DNA from: Sphingopyxis lindanitolerans
Lineage (GTDB): Bacteria; Pseudomonadota; Alphaproteobacteria; Sphingomonadales; Sphingomonadaceae
Length of the DNA: 64,000 nucleotides
Direction of reading: 5' to 3'
NCBI RefSeq assembly: GCF_002993885.1
Contig: NZ_CM009578.1
Span: 1,553,251-1,617,250 of the forward strand
Below the pieces are notes generated by a model. It ran no database searches. It was not told the DNA's origin and was given only the letters and a program-made list of their open reading frames with translations. The translations under genes were made by a program, and so were the position numbers. Position 1 is the first letter of the stretch. Each line of letters opens with the position of its first letter. This document shows, in pieces, positions 59,063-64,000 of the stretch.

Positions 59063-59142
59063 CATTGCACAATGAGATATGAGAGTCCAGTCGGCAGGTC
59101 GCTAGAGTTTACAATGGACAACACGATAGCCATTGTGCAATG
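59063..59142. promoter_or_regulatory. Twin CATTG-N2-CAATG sites in the hpaH/hydrolase divergent region
   Basis: CATTGCACAATG at 59063-59074 and CATTGTGCAATG at 59131-59142 are perfect inverted repeats with a 2-bp centre, in opposite orientation and 68 bp apart. Each sits about 45-50 nt upstream of the start of its gene, as expected for two divergent promoters bound by one regulator. Confidence 0.65.
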
Positions 59143-59189
59143 TCCAGGTCGGATGGAATGCCATCGATAAGACGGAAGGGAGAGATTTC

Positions 59190-60056
59190 ATGGGTTCGGA
59201 TGTCATCCGGGAAGAGAAAATCGAAGGACGCGGGCTTACGTCGCACACGATGATCGCCGGCGATCCCAAGAATCCTGCCATATTACTTCTGCATGGCGCC
59301 GGGCCGGGTGCGCACGCCGCATCAAACTGGCGCCACCTAATGCCCGATCTCGCCGAAAATTTCTTCGTGATCGCACCCGATCTGATCGGATTTGGCCAGT
59401 CCACCATACCGGATCCGTTCCCGGACAATGTCATGGCGTGGATCGGTGTCCGCGTCGAACAATGCCTCGGACTGATCGACGCGCTTGAGATCGACAGCGC
59501 CCATATCGTCGGAAATTCGATGGGCGGCGCGCTGACACTGCAGCTTCTGAGCGAAACGCCCGAACGATTCGATAAGGTCATCCTCATGGGGTCGATCGGT
59601 GCCCCGGCGCCGCGGACGCCCGAGTTGGTTCGGCTGCTCTCCTTTTATTCCGATCCGCGCCCAGCGCGATATCGCCAGCTGATGCACAGCTTCGCCTATG
59701 ACGCGGACAAGTTCGAAGGAATGGAAGAGATCGTATCGTCGCGCTATCAAATTGCGACCGATCCCGCTGTCATGTCCATCGCGTCGAAGATGATCGATTC
59801 GATGAAGGTCGGGATCGAAACGCTTGCAATGCCGCCGTCGATCTTGGGCAAGCTTCCGCACGACGTGCTGATTTTTCACGGCAGGCAGGACCGGATCGTA
59901 CCTCTCGATACGAGCCTCTATCTGCTTGAACATCTCCAGCATGCCGAACTTTATGTTCTCGACAGGTCGGGACACTGGAGCCAGCTCGAGCGATGGGACA
60001 TCATGCGCCCGATGCTCGAACGCCATTTTGGCGCACGCGACTGGACGACGGCCTGA
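59190..60056 (+). CDS. Meta-cleavage-product hydrolase (alpha/beta hydrolase)
   Basis: A 288-residue C-C bond hydrolase of the DmpD/TodF/BphD group. LLLHGAGPGAHAASNWR gives the oxyanion loop, the nucleophile Ser is about 110 in VGNSMGGAL, Asp about 234 in HGRQDRIVPLDTSLYLLE and His about 262 in SGHWSQLERWD. It cleaves ring-fission products to an acid and a dienoate, the substrate of the hydratase. ATG at 59190 behind GGGAGAG. It is divergent from hpaH, convergent with the dioxygenase genes. Confidence 0.92.
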   Translation: MGSDVIREEKIEGRGLTSHTMIAGDPKNPAILLLHGAGPGAHAASNWRHLMPDLAENFFVIAPDLIGFGQSTIPDPFPDNVMAWIGVRVEQCLGLIDALEIDSAHIVGNSMGGALTLQLLSETPERFDKVILMGSIGAPAPRTPELVRLLSFYSDPRPARYRQLMHSFAYDADKFEGMEEIVSSRYQIATDPAVMSIASKMIDSMKVGIETLAMPPSILGKLPHDVLIFHGRQDRIVPLDTSLYLLEHLQHAELYVLDRSGHWSQLERWDIMRPMLERHFGARDWTTA

Positions 60057-60126
60057 GGGCCGTTGTCACCCCGATAACGTACATATCCACCAGGGCGCTG
60101 GCTCTCACCATCCCTCCCCGGTGTGG

Positions 60127-60624
60127 CTAGATCGGATAGACCAGATAGCGGGGTAGTACCGTCGTATCGAGGAGGGTACGGCGGGAAAGGAGCTTCAGAT
60201 CTCCATCCTCGCCTTCCCGAACGAGATCCTCATATTGCCCTGTCGCGAGGACTTCGGACACGCCGCTGTCTTCGGGCGTCATGAACACGCTGAAGTTGGA
60301 CCGCGCTTTCCAGGTGTTATCATCAATTCGGTCCGCCGCGACGCGCTGAACGAAACGCCGAGTTCGATAGTCCTGAAATGTCCCGGCCCATATCTTCGTG
60401 ATATAGGTCACTCGGTCGAGCAGGCGCGCGTGGCAGTCGTCGTACATGAAGCCCAGCGCGAGCCCCTGTTCCTCATTTTCACGCGACAGACAGATATAGG
60501 ATGCGTCGTCCTCTTCCACATAGTTGGATAGCCAGCGCTGCATATCCTTGCTGTCGAGTGCGTCCGCGTCCGCGACGAGCAAGTCGTCGAGCGCGCGATT
60601 AAAGTTTTCGGGCGCCAAGGTCAT
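60127..60624 (-). CDS. Aromatic ring-hydroxylating dioxygenase beta subunit
   Basis: A 165-residue NTF2/SnoaL-like small subunit. DAPNYICLS-like YVEEDDASYICLSREN, HARLLDRVTYITKIWAGTFQDYRTRRFVQRV and the C-terminal LKLLSRRTLLDTTVLPRYLVYPI are typical of benzoate/biphenyl dioxygenase beta subunits. The ATG at 60624 overlaps the alpha stop (ATGA); a start 15 codons earlier would lie inside alpha. It stabilises the alpha3beta3 complex. Confidence 0.85.
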   Translation of the reverse strand: MTLAPENFNRALDDLLVADADALDSKDMQRWLSNYVEEDDASYICLSRENEEQGLALGFMYDDCHARLLDRVTYITKIWAGTFQDYRTRRFVQRVAADRIDDNTWKARSNFSVFMTPEDSGVSEVLATGQYEDLVREGEDGDLKLLSRRTLLDTTVLPRYLVYPI

Positions 60625-61796
60625 GCTGCGCGCCTTTCGAAACCCATTATTTCCCGATAATATTCCCATCTCGGAAGATTTCCGCTCTCGTCGTTCTGAA
60701 GGAACTCGTCCTCGATCTTCTCTTTGTCACGGACACCTTTTTGAAAGATGGCCGCGCCCGGCGTGTGATTCCCGATATGAATCCGGTGAAAAATCGACGC
60801 GTCTTCCATGCTGATCAGGCCGCTCGGACCCAAGAGGTTCGAACTTTGGCGCAAGCGGTGCCGCACCATCTCCTCATCGTCATCGGCATGCGCAAAATAA
60901 GCGTAATGCACTTCGACCCGCTCATGATCGATGGGCGTCGCGAACCGCAGGTTGATAACGTCCAGATGCTTCGTTGCAACGAAGGTCGGAAAGAGGCTGA
61001 CGATCCGGGATCCGACGGAGGGGTCCTGCCCCTTGAACTCGATGATCGACGGATCTTCGAGCATCGTATCGCCGCGGGCAACCGACAGCTCGGATTCAAA
61101 GCCTATATGGCCCCGTTTCGTACTGGTGAACTGGCGCCCCTTACCGCCCTGCCAGTTCAGGAGATTGAAGGCCTGGTGCAGGAGCGGTGCATGATAGCCG
61201 TCATTGTCGGTATAGGACTTCCAGTTCGTGTTGTACCGGACCTTCTGGTAGCCGAGCAGCTTGAGGCGGCCGTCCCCCCCCACGAGCTCGCGGAGCGTTT
61301 CCACGATCGATCCGAGGCATTCGAGAAGGGGTTCGGTTCGAGCGGACATGGTAACGAACACGACGCCGTAGACGCTCTCCATCCGGGGTTGGGCCAAGGG
61401 ATAGTCGGAGCGGTTGAAGCCAGGCACGAACTCGCGCTGGTTCGGACACCCTACCAGGTCCCCCCGCGTGCTGAACAGCCAGCGATGATATGGGCATTCG
61501 AATTCCTGCTTGTTCCCCATTGGAGCGGTTTCGAGCTGGTTCCCGCGGTGCGAGCAGGCGTTGAAGAAGGCGCGAACGACACCATCATCGCCGCGCGCGA
61601 TCAGCAGGGGAATACCGGCGAGACGAAACGTCTTGAAATCCCCCCGTTCCGGGATCTCGCTCTCATGGCAAACCGGATGCCACTCCTCGCCATGAAAAAT
61701 GCGCTGCAGTTCGGTGTCGTAAACGTCCTTGCGTACGAAAACTTCCTTCGGAATCTCATTGAAATTGTGAGGCCAGTCTAAATCTAGCTTCGTCAT
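60621..61796 (-). CDS. Rieske ring-hydroxylating dioxygenase alpha subunit
   Basis: A 391-residue catalytic subunit. The Rieske cluster ligands are Cys81 and His83 ([11 protein letters not shown]) and Cys101 and His104 (ECPYHRWLF); the second box reads CPYHRW where nearly all relatives have CPYHGW. The mononuclear iron site has His202 and His207 with Asp199 ([13 protein letters not shown]). [12 protein letters not shown] stretch near 340 should give the last Asp. ATG at 61796 behind GGAGG overlaps the hydratase-aldolase stop (ATGA). Substrate unknown; the order alpha-beta with a BenD-like gene nearby hints at a benzoate-type acid. Confidence 0.9.
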   Translation of the reverse strand: MTKLDLDWPHNFNEIPKEVFVRKDVYDTELQRIFHGEEWHPVCHESEIPERGDFKTFRLAGIPLLIARGDDGVVRAFFNACSHRGNQLETAPMGNKQEFECPYHRWLFSTRGDLVGCPNQREFVPGFNRSDYPLAQPRMESVYGVVFVTMSARTEPLLECLGSIVETLRELVGGDGRLKLLGYQKVRYNTNWKSYTDNDGYHAPLLHQAFNLLNWQGGKGRQFTSTKRGHIGFESELSVARGDTMLEDPSIIEFKGQDPSVGSRIVSLFPTFVATKHLDVINLRFATPIDHERVEVHYAYFAHADDDEEMVRHRLRQSSNLLGPSGLISMEDASIFHRIHIGNHTPGAAIFQKGVRDKEKIEDEFLQNDESGNLPRWEYYREIMGFERRAA

Positions 61797-62812
61797 GGGA
61801 TTGCCTCCAATGATAATGGCGTGGATTGCTCGCGTTCCAGCTCGCGTCCCAGGTCGGCCCACATCGTGCCGGATTTGCGCGCCCCGGCCAGAAACGGCTC
61901 GGGTACGAGATGATACGGCGGCCGAACTGGTCCCGCTTTCATCCACCCTGCAGCGTCCATTCGGGCCTTCTCGAGGCCGATGTTATAAGTTGAAAATTCC
62001 TTGAAGCTCCCATTCGGGAACAGGGGCGCGGCGGTGGGGCCCAGACGCGCCTGCAGCGCCCGCGCGGCCGCCCAGTCGCCGCTTGCCCTCGCCTTCGCGA
62101 CAATATCGCGCAAACTCGTCGTCACGAGCGGATGGCAAACGGCGCCACTGGACCAGAAGGCATCGATCTCGTCGACCATCCGCGCCGCCGCATAATAATC
62201 GAAATCGATGGGGAGTAGCTTGATATTGCCCTTCACGGCCGCAAGATCGGCCAGCAGTGTACCGATTCCGATATATTTCGCGGTTACGACCTGGGGAATT
62301 TCCGCGACCTGCGCCCAGAATGCCCGCGGAAAATCGAACTTAAACGCTTCGGGGTTGGCGTAAATGGCGATATTCATTTCGGGGACCGCCTCGGCGACGT
62401 CGCGATAGAATTGCACGGAAACGTCGAGCGCGGGCGCGCACCACATTGGAATGCCAAGCATGGTCCCGTCGGCGCCAAGCGCAAGCGCTTCCCGGGTCAG
62501 GGCGATCGTATCGCGCGTGTTAAGGCAGGTCGTGCCCACGAACACGGGAACGCGGCCGCCGGCCGCATCGACAATCGCTCGCATATAATCGAGCTTTTCA
62601 CCGTGGGTGAGCGTTGCCGCCTCTCCCAGAGTTCCCATGCTGAGAATGCCGTCAATTCCAGCATCGATCAGCCCGTTCACCACCCGCGCGGCTTCATCCA
62701 GGTCGACCGTATTCTGAGCGCGCCAGTCCGAGGCGTTTTCGGTAGCGGGCGTCGGCACGATGGCCCAGGCGCCTTTGATATCATCGGGTCGGAGCAGCCG
62801 GCTGCGCATCAT
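61793..62812 (-). CDS. NahE-like trans-o-hydroxybenzylidenepyruvate hydratase-aldolase
   Basis: A 339-residue class I aldolase of the DapA superfamily. It shares long blocks with Nah[71 protein letters not shown] and [27 protein letters not shown]. The Schiff-base Lys is about 179 (VTAKYIG). Such enzymes hydrate and split an aryl-alkenylpyruvate into an aromatic aldehyde and pyruvate. Either of two ATGs at 62812/62809 fits the GGAGAGG site. First gene of a dioxygenase operon. Confidence 0.93.
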   Translation of the reverse strand: MMRSRLLRPDDIKGAWAIVPTPATENASDWRAQNTVDLDEAARVVNGLIDAGIDGILSMGTLGEAATLTHGEKLDYMRAIVDAAGGRVPVFVGTTCLNTRDTIALTREALALGADGTMLGIPMWCAPALDVSVQFYRDVAEAVPEMNIAIYANPEAFKFDFPRAFWAQVAEIPQVVTAKYIGIGTLLADLAAVKGNIKLLPIDFDYYAAARMVDEIDAFWSSGAVCHPLVTTSLRDIVAKARASGDWAAARALQARLGPTAAPLFPNGSFKEFSTYNIGLEKARMDAAGWMKAGPVRPPYHLVPEPFLAGARKSGTMWADLGRELEREQSTPLSLEAIP

Positions 62813-62861
62813 CCCTCTCCTTTTGGACCTGCAGAATCACGGCCCCTTCGTTGTTCATAGT

Positions 62862-62966
62862 GTAATGCATTACTCCTTGTGTTTGCAAGCTGTGACATGT
62901 AATTCCCGAATCAACCTACGCGTAATAATCCTAACTAGTTGCTATTTAACAATTTTCTTTGTGCAA
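62862..62966. promoter_or_regulatory. Palindrome GTAATGCATTAC and TTGTGCAA site in a divergent promoter region
   Basis: A perfect 12-bp palindrome lies at 62862-62873, 50 nt upstream of the nahE-like start. TTGTGCAA lies at 62959-62966, 17 nt upstream of the SDR start. They are two different candidate operators in the 170-bp gap between the two genes. Confidence 0.55.
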
Positions 62967-62982
62967 TAGTGGAGAGCTCACG

Positions 62983-63768
62983 ATGATTTCCTCCGGGCGA
63001 TATGCCGACAAGATCGCCGTTGTCACGGGCGGCGCTCAGGGCATCGGATTGGCGGTTGCGGCCCAAATGGCCCGGGAAGGCGCGACAGTGACCATCGCAG
63101 ACCGCGCCGAGGACGCCACGATGGCGGCCGTTGCGGGCCTTCGTTCCGACCGGCTCGACGCCCATGGCGAAATTCACGACCTTGAGAAAAGAGACGGCGC
63201 CTGCTCGCTATACCGGAATGTGATCGAGCGGCATGGGCGGGTCGATGTCGCGGTCCATAATGTCGGCGGCACGATCTGGGCCAAGCCCTTCTGGGACTAT
63301 TCCGCGGAGGAGATAGAGGCTGAGATCAACCGTTCGCTCTGGCCTACGATCTGGTGCTGTCATGCCGTGCTGCCGTATTTCCTGGCGGCGGGACAGGGTG
63401 CGATCGTCAACGTGGGTTCGGTCGCGACGCGCGGGATCAACCGCTTGCCCTATGCCGCGGCGAAGGGCGGCGTTGCTGCGCTGACCGTGGCGCTCGCCCA
63501 GGATCTCGAAGACAGGCCCATTCGGGTCAATTGCGTGGCGCCAGGCGGCGTGAACATCACGAGAGTTACCCCCAGAAATCCGGCCGAGCCCACCGAGGCA
63601 GACAAGGCAGGGTTCGAGGCTGTCGTAAGGCAGACGCTGCGCGATACCCCGATGGCGCGCTTTGGCGAGGTCGACGAGATAGCTGCCGCCATCTGTTTTC
63701 TCGGCGCCCCCGAGGCCTCCTACATTACCGGACAGACGCTCTATGTTGCCGGAGGCGGGATCGGCTGA
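62983..63768 (+). CDS. BenD-like cis-1,2-dihydroxy-carboxylate dehydrogenase (SDR)
   Basis: A 261-residue short-chain dehydrogenase. It has VVTGGAQGIGLAVAAQMA (NAD site), VAVHNVGGTIWAKPFWDY, IEAEINRSLWPTIWCCHAVLPY, the catalytic SVATRGINRLPYAAAKGG (Tyr-x-x-x-Lys) and NCVAPGGVNITRVTPRN. The NVGGTIWAKPF and WCC-AVLP blocks match BenD/XylL, which oxidise and decarboxylate cis-diols of benzoates to catechols. The ATG at 62983 follows GGAGAG; the TTG at 62959 is part of a candidate operator. Its dioxygenase partner would be the alpha/beta pair. Confidence 0.9.
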   Translation: MISSGRYADKIAVVTGGAQGIGLAVAAQMAREGATVTIADRAEDATMAAVAGLRSDRLDAHGEIHDLEKRDGACSLYRNVIERHGRVDVAVHNVGGTIWAKPFWDYSAEEIEAEINRSLWPTIWCCHAVLPYFLAAGQGAIVNVGSVATRGINRLPYAAAKGGVAALTVALAQDLEDRPIRVNCVAPGGVNITRVTPRNPAEPTEADKAGFEAVVRQTLRDTPMARFGEVDEIAAAICFLGAPEASYITGQTLYVAGGGIG

Positions 63769-63779
63769 AGTTCGGGGAC

Positions 63780-64000
63780 CTAGGAAGGAGACTTCTTCAA
63801 TATATCGCGCAGCGGGACATCGATATCGGCCAACTCCGCCTGCACGACGCGCGCGCGGCGTTCGACAAGGCGCTTGGCGACTCCCATATCCGCAGAGCGG
63901 TTCGCGGTCAGCGCGCCCATGACGAGATCTCCTGAGAGGAAGAATGCGCAAAAGGCATCATCCTCCACCCTCCCGCGCATGATGAGCTGCTGCTGCGCGT
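63780..64000 (-). CDS. FAD-dependent ferredoxin reductase, C-terminal end (partial)
   Basis: The frame is open to the right edge of the window and stops at 63780, so only the last 73 or so codons are present. The text DDAFCAFFLSGDLVMGALTANRSADMGVAKRLVERRARVVQAELADIDVPLRDILKK, seen in short pieces, matches the C-terminal domain of NADH:ferredoxin reductases for Rieske oxygenases (for example FxxFYL, then ALxxNRxxD, then RRLIERRAxVD). An ATG at 63980 is internal. It would pass electrons from NADH to the dioxygenase; the ferredoxin gene is not in the window. It is convergent with the BenD-like gene. Confidence 0.75.
   Translation of the reverse strand, partial: AQQQLIMRGRVEDDAFCAFFLSGDLVMGALTANRSADMGVAKRLVERRARVVQAELADIDVPLRDILKKSPS

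Noticed and set aside
63208..63951. Minus-strand frame opposite the SDR gene
   Set aside because: No recognisable motif; it overlaps the SDR coding region and the reductase end in a different frame.

Overview
The window looks like chromosomal DNA of a GC-rich sphingomonad (alphaproteobacterium, Sphingopyxis-like). Supporting signs are TonB receptor genes, a crtY-crtI-crtB carotenoid locus, an ATP12 chaperone, BlaI/M56 pairs, many GTGA/ATGA stop-start overlaps, and short intergenic palindromic repeats. The genus is an inference from gene content and style, not from a database match.

Positions 1-43.2 kb are ordinary chromosome. From left to right: the 3' part of an adenosine/adenine deaminase; an RNase H-like protein; a BlaI repressor / M56 membrane peptidase / secreted repeat protein (frameshifted) / TonB receptor operon behind a tandem BlaI-type operator; a CHASE-HWE sensor kinase; a 5-oxoprolinase-type cluster (fused HyuA-HyuB protein, DUF969, DUF979, DUF2891, LacI regulator); a diguanylate cyclase; aconitase acnA; tRNA-Val(TAC); a thermonuclease, crcB, pseudouridine synthase, ATP12 run; an acyl-CoA ligase / DsbA-like isomerase / crotonase operon beside a second ligase; a carotenoid operon crtY-crtI-LOG-crtB-pnuC-nadR-like; a GNAT / sterol-desaturase-type hydroxylase / DUF2141 run; lnt, metK and trmB. 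Several palindromic repeat units lie between genes, and two appear to have been inserted in frame inside genes (the oxoprolinase and lnt).

Positions 43.2-64 kb look like an acquired catabolic island. It begins with a P4-type tyrosine integrase directly after trmB, followed by GntR, CoA-transferase, EamA and IclR genes. Then comes a ten-gene minus-strand array (59.0 to 49.5 kb) whose genes mostly overlap by 1-4 nt: HpaH-like hydratase, HpaI-like aldolase, UbiX/VdcB, an unknown exported protein, a p-cresol-methylhydroxylase-like flavoprotein, aldehyde dehydrogenase, VdcC (UbiD-type decarboxylase), VdcD, a second and divergent flavoprotein, and a lipoprotein cytochrome c. Beside it lie a meta-cleavage-product hydrolase, a Rieske dioxygenase alpha/beta pair with a NahE-like hydratase-aldolase, a BenD-like cis-diol dehydrogenase and the 3' end of a ferredoxin reductase.

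Together these enzymes could oxidise a para-alkylphenol side chain to an acid, decarboxylate it without oxidation, dihydroxylate an aromatic ring and process ring-cleavage products. No extradiol dioxygenase is visible, so the pathway continues outside the window. A short motif, TTGTGCAA (or its complement TTGCACAA), lies upstream of five island transcription starts, including that of the IclR gene, and is a candidate shared operator.
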